From the NCBI GenBank assembly GCA_002436185.1, contig DJKX01000040.1, positions 1 to 64,000 on the forward strand: a stretch of DNA of 64,000 nt, given 5' to 3'. This DNA is from Fidelibacterota bacterium UBA6531 (GTDB lineage Bacteria > Fidelibacterota > Marinisomatia > Marinisomatales > TCS55). Shown here in pieces: positions 15,512 through 24,126 of the stretch. The notes below the pieces were generated by a model. That model made no database searches, was not told the origin of the DNA, and was given only the letters and a program-made list of their open reading frames with translations. Position numbers and translations under genes: made by a program. Within the stretch, counting starts at the first letter, position 1, and each line of letters opens with the position of its first letter.

Positions 15512-17137
15512 ATGTATCGAAAATCCCTGTCAATTATACTGACGTTAATCTGTCAATTAAACTCCCAGCCGGATAATCGTTATAATCCATTTGATTGGGT
15601 TTTGTATAGACAGTTAGGTGAAATTACATCTGTTACCGAAGGATTTTCCTATATGTATATTGGTACTGAAAGCGGAGGGGTGGTTCGAATTCAGCGAATT
15701 GGTCATAATTTAGAAGAGCCGCTGACAACTGCTCAAGGATTGAAAAGTAATTATATTTCTGCTGTGCATTTCGATCGTCACACAGGAAATCTGTGGATAG
15801 CAGCAGGAGAGTATATTCATTCCAGTCATACCCGAGAAGGAAATTGGTATATAGATAATATAAATGATTGGGGGTTACCCTTACAGACTGTCATCATGCG
15901 CATGGGATCTTCACCTAATTATATTTGGGTCCAGACTAGCAGTGGATACGTAAAACTGGATCATATTTCGGGTATATTTTTAGGCACATATATATTCCCA
16001 GATGAAAACAAAATACAATGGAGCAGCAGTTCACAATTTCCCGATTATTCAATAGATCATTTAAATGAATATTCACTTTCAGACGGCTGGTTGTCGTTTG
16101 GCGACGGTGCAGTAAACCCCCATGGTAGAGATGTGCGTACTACGGTATTTTATGAAGGGCGTGAAGGAGATGTGGTTTTGGGAATGGCAGATGGTACAAT
16201 TTTTATAGGTAATAATCGTTTGAAGTTTTTAGATCCAGTAACTGCAGGTTTGGGAAATAATGATGTACAGTTCATCATGAATGAAAAAGCCTTTAGAGTC
16301 GGTGGTCGTTTTGGCAACAGAACGCTAGGGTTTACATATTATGATTCCAGAAGAAATATAATGGAAATTACTGATTTCGATGATTATTCCAATTTAACTG
16401 CCGGACCCTATTATTGTGCAGTCCGTGCAGAGGATGAAATCTGGTACGGCGGGTATGAAATAATTTCGGTTTATGATGAAAATGCTGATTTCTGGCGGAC
16501 ATTGGATGAAACAAGAGGATTCAGCGGACAAATTATAACGGACATGGAAGCCGATAGTGAATTTGTATGGATTGCTTCATCGTCGGGAATTTCCCGATTG
16601 AATCAACGGAGTAAACGTGAGAATCCAATTGGGTTTGAAAAAATGTTTAATCATGTTTATATCTTTGATATTGAACTCGTAAACAATCAATTGTGGATTG
16701 CATCAAATTATGAATTGACTATTGTTGATTTAAAAGAAGAAAATGTGAAGAATTTTAAACGAGTGGGTTCATTAGGCGATATGGAAGGAATGGAAGATGT
16801 ACTTACTGGTTTTAAAGTATTAGAATACTATAAAAACCAATTAATGGTAAGTACAAATCATGGTGTTTGGAGTTTTGATCTTATCTCAAAATCCTGGAAA
16901 GTATTAGTTGATGCATCTGTTTTTGCCGGTCGAGAAATCACATCCATGATCAGATTTAAGAATTTTATTTTTATGGCAACTAATGATGGCTTTATTCGTT
17001 ACGATATTAAAGATAGATTCATCCGTGATTATCGCTATGATTTTCTGGGCCAAATACACGATATGAACGTGGATAAAAAACATCTCTGGCTTGGAACGTC
17101 TAATGGCATAATTAAATTTAAATGGACAAAAGATTGA
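15512..17137 (+). CDS. Secreted beta-propeller protein, unknown function
   Basis: About 541 residues. The ATG at 15512 gives a clean signal peptide (MYRKSLSIILTLICQLNS) and has AGGGTGA just upstream; a GTG two codons earlier is possible. The body consists of repeated blade-like strands with phrases such as YMYIGTESGGVVRI, GNLWIAAG, FVWIASSSGISRL, QLWIASNYELTIVD and HLWLGTSNGIIKF, the style of two-component-regulator propellers (Reg_prop). No sensor kinase, sorting tail or enzyme domain is seen. It overlaps the GWxTD gene by 16 bases, so the two probably act together in the envelope. Exact role unknown. Confidence 0.75.
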   Translation: MYRKSLSIILTLICQLNSQPDNRYNPFDWVLYRQLGEITSVTEGFSYMYIGTESGGVVRIQRIGHNLEEPLTTAQGLKSNYISAVHFDRHTGNLWIAAGEYIHSSHTREGNWYIDNINDWGLPLQTVIMRMGSSPNYIWVQTSSGYVKLDHISGIFLGTYIFPDENKIQWSSSSQFPDYSIDHLNEYSLSDGWLSFGDGAVNPHGRDVRTTVFYEGREGDVVLGMADGTIFIGNNRLKFLDPVTAGLGNNDVQFIMNEKAFRVGGRFGNRTLGFTYYDSRRNIMEITDFDDYSNLTAGPYYCAVRAEDEIWYGGYEIISVYDENADFWRTLDETRGFSGQIITDMEADSEFVWIASSSGISRLNQRSKRENPIGFEKMFNHVYIFDIELVNNQLWIASNYELTIVDLKEENVKNFKRVGSLGDMEGMEDVLTGFKVLEYYKNQLMVSTNHGVWSFDLISKSWKVLVDASVFAGREITSMIRFKNFIFMATNDGFIRYDIKDRFIRDYRYDFLGQIHDMNVDKKHLWLGTSNGIIKFKWTKD

Positions 17138-18396
17138 AGAATATCAAAACAGTACTGCTAATTATTTTGGTTTTAACAGTTGTAAACGGCCAAAGGAATA
17201 AGCCCGATAAAAAAAATTTAAAAGTGTCTAACATCGAGCAGTTTTATCTTATAGTGTCACCACAAGCATCTTCAGAAAGAGGAAAAATAGAGCTTAATAC
17301 TCATGTAATGATCCCAAGTTTTTCTTTACAGTTCGTAAAAGAAAATGGCGGATTTGTATCTAGCTTTGAAGCTCGCATTTCACTATTAGATGAAGATGGC
17401 AAGCAAATTGATCATAAATCTATTCAGGAAACGTTAAACGCACAGGATTATTTAGAAACTGTCAGCAAATCAAACTGGTATTTTATTGAACATGATTTTT
17501 TAGTGATTCCCGGTAAATATACAATCGTAAGTGAAGTATTGGATATTGATACTCGTAATAGTGGCGTTCGGGAAAAGAAAGTGGATTTTACAAAATACAA
17601 AGATGGTTTGAATTTATTTCCACCATTGGTTTTGGTAAAATATACGGGCTCATGGCAAGGCGATGAAAAACTAATGGCTAGTTATCAAAATGAAATCACA
17701 TTCGAACAGTCATTTGTACCCATTTATATTACAGGAAATGTTAGTGCTGGAGATTATTCAATCAAACTTGATTTAAAGTCCACAGATGGTGAATCCATTT
17801 CATCAATTGATACTGTGTTTACAAATTCAGAAAAATTTTTCAATCACCAACTAAATTTACCTGTTAATAATATGCAAGGCTTAAGGGCTAAACTGTATGT
17901 TGAACTTGAGCAAGAAGGTAAATCTGAAAAACAATCGATTGAATTGAAAATCAAACGTCCGGGTGTTTCTTCTCACATAAGAGATGTAGAAGAAGCTATG
18001 GACCAAATGCGCTACATTTTGACCAGTAATGAACGATCAAAATTCTCCAAAGTCAAGAAAAATGACAGAGAAGAATTATTTTATACATTTTGGAAAGAAA
18101 GGGATCCAACTCCGGAAACAGCGATCAATGAGCTGATGGAACAATATTATTCCAGGGTAAGATATGCCAATGAACATTTCACATCTTTTACTCCGGGTTG
18201 GCGTACAGATATGGGAATGATCTATATTCTTTTTGGACCGCCAGATGATATTGAAAGAATATTTATGAGCAGTGATCGCAATGCCAACCAAACCTGGCAT
18301 TATTACCGTATTAATCGCAGTTTTACTTTTTATGATCAAAATGGCTTTGGAGATTATCGTTTAACCACACCTTATATTACTGGGCGTGCCTGGTGA
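17122..18396 (+). CDS. GWxTD domain-containing exported protein
   Basis: A 424-residue protein with an N-terminal signal segment (residues 8-23, LLIILVLTVVNG). The C-terminal 130 residues carry the hallmark TPGWRTDMGMIYILFGPPDD followed by WHYYRINRSFTFYD, which defines the GWxTD domain of Bacteroidetes, Acidobacteria and relatives. The middle region is beta-rich with no recognisable domain. Function of the family is not known. It begins inside the propeller gene, and its TGA forms the GTGA junction with the nuclease gene. Confidence 0.88.
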   Translation: MDKRLKNIKTVLLIILVLTVVNGQRNKPDKKNLKVSNIEQFYLIVSPQASSERGKIELNTHVMIPSFSLQFVKENGGFVSSFEARISLLDEDGKQIDHKSIQETLNAQDYLETVSKSNWYFIEHDFLVIPGKYTIVSEVLDIDTRNSGVREKKVDFTKYKDGLNLFPPLVLVKYTGSWQGDEKLMASYQNEITFEQSFVPIYITGNVSAGDYSIKLDLKSTDGESISSIDTVFTNSEKFFNHQLNLPVNNMQGLRAKLYVELEQEGKSEKQSIELKIKRPGVSSHIRDVEEAMDQMRYILTSNERSKFSKVKKNDREELFYTFWKERDPTPETAINELMEQYYSRVRYANEHFTSFTPGWRTDMGMIYILFGPPDDIERIFMSSDRNANQTWHYYRINRSFTFYDQNGFGDYRLTTPYITGRAW

Positions 18397-19190
18397 TCGC
18401 ACTGGAGCGATTTTCCTACAGCGGGCTGGAATCTTATAAAAAATGCCCTGCACAATTTAAATTCCGTTATATTGATTTCATCCGCAAACCGGATGAAGGC
18501 ATCGAAGCTTTTATGGGTAAGCGAGTCCATGAAGCATTGGAATTTTTATATAAGGAAGTTCAATCAGGACGTATCCCGATTATCGATAGTATTCACGATT
18601 ATTATAAATCTATATGGAATGATAAGTGGCATAATCGCATCGCCATCGCGAAACGAGGTGAGTGCAAAGAAGATTATTTTCGATTAGGTGAAGATTGTAT
18701 TGCCAGATTTTATCGTAAAAATCAACCTTTTGCAGAACGTGTTGAAGGGATTGAGTTGGAAATAGATTTTAAGCTTGACGGGAATGAATCATATCGGATA
18801 AAAGGCATTATTGATCGTTTGGATCATGATAGTAATGGTAAATTTGAGATTCATGATTATAAAACAGGAAAACGGGCATTAAGCCAGAGTCAGGCAGACA
18901 GCGATGGCCAATTAGCATTATATCAAATTGCTTTGGAACAGCAACGAGATGATGTAAAAGACGTAACACTCGTATGGCATTTTGTGCGCTATGGAATTGA
19001 AATCAGATCAAAACGAACAAAGGAACAATTGCAATTATTGTCTGCATCAATGCAAGAGAGGATAGATGAAATTCGTTTAAAAGAAAAGGAAGGTGCTGAT
19101 TTTCCACCTAAACCGATGATTTTATGTAATTGGTGTTATTATTGGGAGGAATGCCCGGCACAACAAGGAACTAATCCTTATATTAGATAG
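18393..19190 (+). CDS. PD-(D/E)XK nuclease with Cys cluster (RecB/AddB/Cas4-like)
   Basis: A 265-residue nuclease of the PDDEXK_1 group. GKRVHEALE gives the His of motif I, GIIDRLD and the FEIHDYKTGK strand supply the Asp and Lys of the active site, and GQLALYQIAL is motif QxxxY. Cys18 (KKCPAQF) together with Cys245, Cys248 and Cys254 forms the four-cysteine arrangement that binds a 4Fe-4S cluster in AddB, Cas4 and Dna2. GTG start, overlapping the preceding stop. No cas genes, helicase or CRISPR lie nearby, so a general repair exonuclease is more likely than Cas4. Confidence 0.85.
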   Translation: MIALERFSYSGLESYKKCPAQFKFRYIDFIRKPDEGIEAFMGKRVHEALEFLYKEVQSGRIPIIDSIHDYYKSIWNDKWHNRIAIAKRGECKEDYFRLGEDCIARFYRKNQPFAERVEGIELEIDFKLDGNESYRIKGIIDRLDHDSNGKFEIHDYKTGKRALSQSQADSDGQLALYQIALEQQRDDVKDVTLVWHFVRYGIEIRSKRTKEQLQLLSASMQERIDEIRLKEKEGADFPPKPMILCNWCYYWEECPAQQGTNPYIR

Positions 19191-19260
19191 TGGATATCAA
19201 AATCAATAAAGGATTCGATTTAATTACATAATATAACTGTTATATTTTTACACCCCCATT

Positions 19261-19767
19261 ATGAAACTGAAACAAAACGAAATAAGCGCTATCAAGGATT
19301 TGCTGGCATCAGCTGAAAATCGTTCTAATCAAACACTGGAAGAATTACATCAAAAACTTTCATCCGGTAATGCTGTCGATCTATATGTTGATGGTGCAGC
19401 TGATCTTCATTCTAAAACAGCCGGAATTGGTGGAGTATTTTATCAGGAAGGAGATGAAATTGCTTCTTTTTCTGAATATTATGACGATGCAACGAATAAT
19501 GAAGCTGAATACAGTGCATTAATCCATGGCTTACATATGGCCAAGGAAATGAATGTTGCCAGCATTAGTATATATTCGGATAGCCAATTAATCGTAAATC
19601 AGGTAAATGGCGAATTCAGGGTAAAGCATGAGAATATGATTCCATTACACGCAGAGGCAACAGAATTGTTGGATGACTTTGATTCATGGTCATTAGAATA
19701 TATTCCAAGAGATGACAATGCAGTTGCAGATAAATTGTGCAAAGCTGCTATGATATCTGGTAGATAG
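19261..19767 (+). CDS. rnhA: Ribonuclease HI
   Basis: A 168-residue RNase HI fold of the archaeal/reverse-transcriptase-like subtype: Asp44 in YVDGAAD, Glu83 in NNEAEY, Asp107 in YSDSQL and Asp157 in NAVADKL make the four carboxylates that bind two metal ions. It cleaves RNA in RNA-DNA hybrids. About 38 extra N-terminal residues precede the fold and look helical, unlike the hybrid-binding domain of eukaryotic enzymes. It stands 70 bases after the nuclease gene; a 7-bp AT hairpin in between is too weak to call. Confidence 0.9.
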   Translation: MKLKQNEISAIKDLLASAENRSNQTLEELHQKLSSGNAVDLYVDGAADLHSKTAGIGGVFYQEGDEIASFSEYYDDATNNEAEYSALIHGLHMAKEMNVASISIYSDSQLIVNQVNGEFRVKHENMIPLHAEATELLDDFDSWSLEYIPRDDNAVADKLCKAAMISGR

Positions 19768-19819
19768 ATTGGAACATGGAAGATAGAAGAATTGTAATGT
19801 TTAAAAAGGAATTTAATTT

Positions 19820-20884
19820 ATGAAAGCACTAATTACAGCAGGGGGGCACGGAACTCGATTACGTCCTATAACACATACCCAGAATAAACATCTGATTCCA
19901 ATTGCGAATAAATTGATGTTAGCCTATGCTTTGGAATACGCCCATGACGCAGGCATAGACGAAGTTGGAATTATTATAAACGAGGGTGATACATCCATAG
20001 TAGATGCTTTTGGTAATGGGGATTCCTTTGAACTTAAAATTAAATATATTGAACAATCCGCTCCTCTTGGTTTAGGTCATGTTGTAAAAATTTCTGAATC
20101 ATTCATCAAAGACGATCCATTTGTTTTTTACCTTGGGGATAATATTCTTGTAGGTGGTATTAATAAATTTATTGAAGATTTTAAAGCCAACAGTTCAAAT
20201 TGTCATTTGGTGTTAAGTAAAGTCCCTGATCCAAATCGTTTTGGTGTGGCAGATGTAAAAGATGGTAAAATTATTGGAATTGAAGAAAAACCTGATCATC
20301 CTAAAAGTAAACTGGCTGTTACCGGAATTTATGTTTACGATAGTCATATTTTTGAAGCAGTGAATAATATTAAACCATCCGCCCGTGGTGAATTAGAAAT
20401 TTCCGATGCTCATCAGTATTTACTAGAAAAAGGATTTAGTGTTTCATATTCTGAAATAACAGGATGGTGGAAAGATACAGGTAAACCATCTGATCTCTTG
20501 GAAGCAAATCGTCTCGTTTTGGATAATATTAAAGATGAGCGTGAAGGTACCATTGATGAACAATCTACTGTTTCCGGAAGGGTTGTAATGGGGAAAGGCT
20601 CTCAAATCATAAATTCAAATATTCGCGGCCCGGTTATTATTGGTGAGAATGTTACAGTTGATGGTGCATATGTCGGACCCTATTCTGCAATTGGAGATGG
20701 ATGTAAAATTATTAATAGTGAAATAGAATATTCCATTCTAATGCATCAATGTAGAATAAGTAATATTTCTCGCAGAATTGAAGCGTCACTTTTGGGAAGT
20801 GATGTTGAACTTTTACGATCACAATCTAAACCGATCACACACCGATTTATTCTCGGCGATCAAAGCCGAGTCGAAATAGACTGA
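19820..20884 (+). CDS. Sugar-1-phosphate nucleotidyltransferase, long RmlA/StrD type
   Basis: A 354-residue enzyme with the nucleotidyltransferase signature ITAGGHGTRLRPITH and the lysine in NKHLIPIANK at the N-terminus, FYLGDNI for metal binding, and EITGWWKDTGKP. From about residue 245 a left-handed beta-helix tail follows (VVMGKGSQIINSNIRG and similar hexapeptides). The long form with this tail is usually annotated glucose-1-phosphate thymidylyltransferase, making dTDP-glucose for deoxysugars. No rmlB, rmlC or rmlD is adjacent. A GGAATTTA ribosome site precedes the ATG. Confidence 0.87.
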   Translation: MKALITAGGHGTRLRPITHTQNKHLIPIANKLMLAYALEYAHDAGIDEVGIIINEGDTSIVDAFGNGDSFELKIKYIEQSAPLGLGHVVKISESFIKDDPFVFYLGDNILVGGINKFIEDFKANSSNCHLVLSKVPDPNRFGVADVKDGKIIGIEEKPDHPKSKLAVTGIYVYDSHIFEAVNNIKPSARGELEISDAHQYLLEKGFSVSYSEITGWWKDTGKPSDLLEANRLVLDNIKDEREGTIDEQSTVSGRVVMGKGSQIINSNIRGPVIIGENVTVDGAYVGPYSAIGDGCKIINSEIEYSILMHQCRISNISRRIEASLLGSDVELLRSQSKPITHRFILGDQSRVEID

Positions 20885-20888
20885 TCTT

Positions 20889-21662
20889 TTGGATAATCCA
20901 ATCCTTGAATTAGAAAATGTTTCAGTATTCTATCCCGGCCAGCGATTATTATTTAAAAAACCTCGATTAATCCAAGCACTTCATTCGATTAACCTATCGT
21001 TATACCGAGGTGAAATTCTGGCCATCGTTGGTGAAAGTGGCAGCGGAAAATCCACATTAGGCAAATCTATTGTCGGTCTCATTGATAATTTCAACGGAAA
21101 TTACATTTTTAATGGACAGATGTATAATCCCAATGAAATGAATTCATTGCGCAGGGAAATACAAATTATTTTCCAAGATGCATTGAGTTCATTAAATCCC
21201 CGAATGCGCATTAGTTTTGCAATTAAGGAAGTGATCAAACTTCATCATCCGGAAGTTGATAGTGAAAAACAATTGTTGGACTTACTGAATAAAGTAGATT
21301 TATCTGAAGATGCGAAAGATAAATATCCCCATGAATTATCCGGTGGTCAGCGTCAGCGCGCATGCATAGCCAGAGCGTTGGCAGTGAAACCAAACATATT
21401 GATTTGTGATGAAATTGTTTCTGCGCTTGATGTGTCTGTTCAAGCCAAGATACTTAATTTGCTAATGAAATTGGTTCACGAAGATGGATTATCAATTTTA
21501 TTTACAACACATGATCTCCAAGTTGTTGAGTCCTTTGCCCATAGGGTCATGGTAATGAAATCAGGACAAATTGTAGAAAAAGGGACGGTCCAAGATGTAT
21601 TTCAAAATCCCATGGATAGTTATACGAAAACATTATTGCAATCAATTCCTGAAAAAGTGTAA
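20889..21662 (+). CDS. ABC transporter ATPase, oligopeptide/dipeptide type (OppF/DppF-like)
   Basis: A 257-residue ATPase: Walker A GESGSGKST, Q-loop IIFQDALSSLNPRM, signature LSGGQRQR, Walker B ILICDE, D-loop SALD, and switch His in TTHDLQVV. The FQDxxSSLNPR sequence is characteristic of peptide-importer ATPases. The start is TTG at 20889, 4 bases after the preceding stop. The usual partner genes (second ATPase, two permeases, binding protein) are not here, so it is an orphan or acts with components encoded elsewhere. Confidence 0.85.
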   Translation: MDNPILELENVSVFYPGQRLLFKKPRLIQALHSINLSLYRGEILAIVGESGSGKSTLGKSIVGLIDNFNGNYIFNGQMYNPNEMNSLRREIQIIFQDALSSLNPRMRISFAIKEVIKLHHPEVDSEKQLLDLLNKVDLSEDAKDKYPHELSGGQRQRACIARALAVKPNILICDEIVSALDVSVQAKILNLLMKLVHEDGLSILFTTHDLQVVESFAHRVMVMKSGQIVEKGTVQDVFQNPMDSYTKTLLQSIPEKV

Positions 21663-21742
21663 TTCATAATGATAATCGATCATTTTTGATTTAACTTTGT
21701 ATCTTCATTTTGAACAGTTCAATAATCCGAGATAATAAATAA

Positions 21743-22771
21743 ATGGGCTTTCTATCAGCAATTAACAATTCATTTTCATGGATTTCAGGCGATATCGCTA
21801 TTGATTTAGGTACAGCCAATACATTGCTTTGGATAAAAGGCAAGGGTGTTATGATTAATGAACCTTCCATCGTTGCACGTTCTGTCCATGATGGAAAAAT
21901 TGTCGCTGTAGGCAACGAAGCAAAAGCCATGGTTGGAAGAACTCACCGTGAGCTCGAAACCATTCGACCTCTACAAGATGGTGTTATAGCAGATTTCGAT
22001 ATGACCGATGGCATGTTGCAGGGGTTTATTCGCAAAATAAACATAAATCGTTTAGCACGTCCCCGCATGGTAATTTGTGTTCCATCCGGTGTAACAGAAG
22101 TGGAACGTCGTGCTGTAAAAGATTCGGGTGAAAGAGCGAATGCCAGGGAAGTATTTTTAATCGAAGAACCTGTTGCAGCTGCAATAGGAATTGGTCTCGA
22201 TATTAGTCAACCCATTGGAAATATTATTGTTGATATTGGTGGAGGAACAACTGAAATTGCTGTCATAGCCTTGAATGGAGTTGTTACAAAGGAAACCATT
22301 CGTATTGCCGGTGATGAAATGGATGAAGCGATTGTCCAGTGGTTTCGTAATGAACATAAATTAGAAATTGGTTTAGCAACAGGTGAAGCAATCAAAAAAT
22401 CAGTTGGATCAGCCATGCGGATGAAAACTGAAAATATTTCAGTTAAAGGTCGTGATTTGGTAAGCGGAATCCCAAAAACAATTGAAGTTTCTTCGGATGA
22501 AATTCGCCAAGCATTAAAGGAAACGGTTAACAGTATTGTTGAAGCGGTCAAAAAAGCATTGGAAAGAACACCGCCAGAATTAGCATCCGATATTTTAGAT
22601 AGAGGGATTATTATGACAGGCGGAGGAAGTATTCTCAAGGGCATTGATCAGATTATTCGTGAACGAACGAATGTACCTGTTAATCGCGCTGAGGATCCTT
22701 TGCTTTCAGTGGTAAAAGGAACCGGTATAGTTTTAGATAATATTCGCAAATACGAACCTGTTTTGATTTGA
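21743..22771 (+). CDS. mreB: Rod shape-determining protein MreB
   Basis: A 342-residue bacterial actin. IAIDLGTANTLLWIKGKG is the phosphate-1 loop, VEERRAV-like VTEVERRAVKDS follows, NIIVDIGGGTTEIAVI is phosphate-2 and IIMTGGGSIL the adenosine loop. MreB forms membrane-bound filaments that direct lateral cell-wall synthesis. First gene of the rod-shape cluster mreB-mreC-mreD-PBP2-rodA; it implies a rod or curved-rod cell. Confidence 0.98.
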   Translation: MGFLSAINNSFSWISGDIAIDLGTANTLLWIKGKGVMINEPSIVARSVHDGKIVAVGNEAKAMVGRTHRELETIRPLQDGVIADFDMTDGMLQGFIRKININRLARPRMVICVPSGVTEVERRAVKDSGERANAREVFLIEEPVAAAIGIGLDISQPIGNIIVDIGGGTTEIAVIALNGVVTKETIRIAGDEMDEAIVQWFRNEHKLEIGLATGEAIKKSVGSAMRMKTENISVKGRDLVSGIPKTIEVSSDEIRQALKETVNSIVEAVKKALERTPPELASDILDRGIIMTGGGSILKGIDQIIRERTNVPVNRAEDPLLSVVKGTGIVLDNIRKYEPVLI

Positions 22772-22847
22772 TACGGTAATTGATTGAGTATTCTATTAAA
22801 CGGTTACAATTCTCTCATCAGATATCAATAATTACTAACCAGATGTA

Positions 22848-23648
22848 ATGAGGAATATTTACCTCGCTCTAATACGACAACGTGATCACGTTGTATTTTT
22901 TCTCGCAGTTCTCATTTCATTTACTCTAATTCTCTCGAATGATTCACGCGATATAGCTATTCTCCGAGGGAAAGCAAACGATTTCTTTTCCGTTTTGTAT
23001 AAACCTGTAGCCTGGCTTCGATCTATGGCTATAGTTGAAGGTGAAGCAGTGCTCCTACGAGAAAAAAATATTCAACTACAATTGCAAATTGAAACGATGT
23101 TGAATTTAGCAGCCGAAAACGAGCAGTTAAAATATCTACTTAATTATAGGCGAGAAAGTCAACTTACTTTATTACCATCAAAAGTAATCAATAAAGGTAT
23201 TTCATCGAATATGAGTACCATTACTATTGATGTTGGGACAGATCATGGTGTTTCAATGAATGATCCTGTTTTGACTCCTAAAGGAGTTATTGGTAAAACA
23301 ATTATTGTTGGTCAGACTAGTTCGATTGTTCAAGTTATTAGTGATGTGAATTTTAGATTAAGTGTGCAAATAATGCCGTCTGGATCTGTGGGTATTTTGC
23401 GCTGGGTATATGGAGACTTATGTGAAATTCGGGAAGTGCAGAAAAATTCAGAAATTAATATTGGTAATAGGGTATTAACATCAGGGTTCAGTGATATATT
23501 TCCAAAAGATCTACCTGTTGGTGAAGTGACAGGAACGCGCGATGAAAGAGGTAGTTTTCAGAAAATTGTTTCTGTTCGATTTGCAGAAAAGCTTGGTTCT
23601 TTAATAAACATATTTGTTATTACGAAAAACGATCATGCAGTTAAATAA
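22848..23648 (+). CDS. mreC: Rod shape-determining protein MreC
   Basis: A 266-residue protein with one N-terminal membrane helix (14-30), a coiled coil from about residue 65 to 95 (LREKNIQLQLQIETML) and the periplasmic beta-barrel pair with the typical IDVGTDHGVSMNDPV and PKGVIGK phrases. It links MreB filaments to PBP2 in the periplasm. The last 14 bases overlap mreD. Confidence 0.95.
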   Translation: MRNIYLALIRQRDHVVFFLAVLISFTLILSNDSRDIAILRGKANDFFSVLYKPVAWLRSMAIVEGEAVLLREKNIQLQLQIETMLNLAAENEQLKYLLNYRRESQLTLLPSKVINKGISSNMSTITIDVGTDHGVSMNDPVLTPKGVIGKTIIVGQTSSIVQVISDVNFRLSVQIMPSGSVGILRWVYGDLCEIREVQKNSEINIGNRVLTSGFSDIFPKDLPVGEVTGTRDERGSFQKIVSVRFAEKLGSLINIFVITKNDHAVK

Positions 23649-24126
23649 GTTCATTTTCATGCTATTATGTGTGTTTTTCCTTCAGTTTTATCTTGCTGAA
23701 TTATTGTCAATCAACATGATTCGACCGGATTTTATGACGATATTTATACTCTATACTGCAATCAAATTCGGTCGCTTTTATGGTGTTATTGCCGGTTTTA
23801 TTTTGGGTTTATTTACTGATTTGGCAGGTGTGGGCTCCTATTTCGGATTATCGTCTTTAACATTTTCACTTACGGGTTATTTAACCGGGTATCTTAAAGA
23901 TCAATATAATCGTTTAATTCCTCTTTATTTTCATTTGACTTGGATAGGAATCATTTTTTTGCAATTTCTTATATATAGTTTTGTTAGGTATCAATATTTA
24001 TATGAGACAGATTTTATTTCATTTATAGAAAAGTGGTTATTGACCATGGGATATACAATGGGTTTCATTCTTGTCCTCCAATTAATCATTCCATTTAAGG
24101 ATTATTACCGTGCTGAAAGCAGCTAA
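23635..24126 (+). CDS. mreD: Rod shape-determining protein MreD
   Basis: A 163-residue, very hydrophobic protein with about five membrane helices and the family phrase RPDFMTIFILYTAIKFGRFYG then GFILGLFTDL. The ATG at 23635 is preferred to an upstream codon at 23614 because the extra residues are just mreC read in another frame. Works with MreC in the elongasome. Overlaps PBP2 by 17 bases. Confidence 0.92.
   Translation: MQLNKFIFMLLCVFFLQFYLAELLSINMIRPDFMTIFILYTAIKFGRFYGVIAGFILGLFTDLAGVGSYFGLSSLTFSLTGYLTGYLKDQYNRLIPLYFHLTWIGIIFLQFLIYSFVRYQYLYETDFISFIEKWLLTMGYTMGFILVLQLIIPFKDYYRAESS

Noticed and set aside
18393..19190. Cas4 assignment and a linked CRISPR system
   Set aside because: No cas1, cas2 or other cas gene and no direct-repeat array exist in the window; the motifs fit the wider AddB/RecB nuclease group.
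19230..19249. AT-only hairpin (AATATAA-CTG-TTATATT plus T-run) before rnhA
   Set aside because: The stem has only A-T pairs and overlaps a likely promoter-like AT region; too weak to call a terminator.
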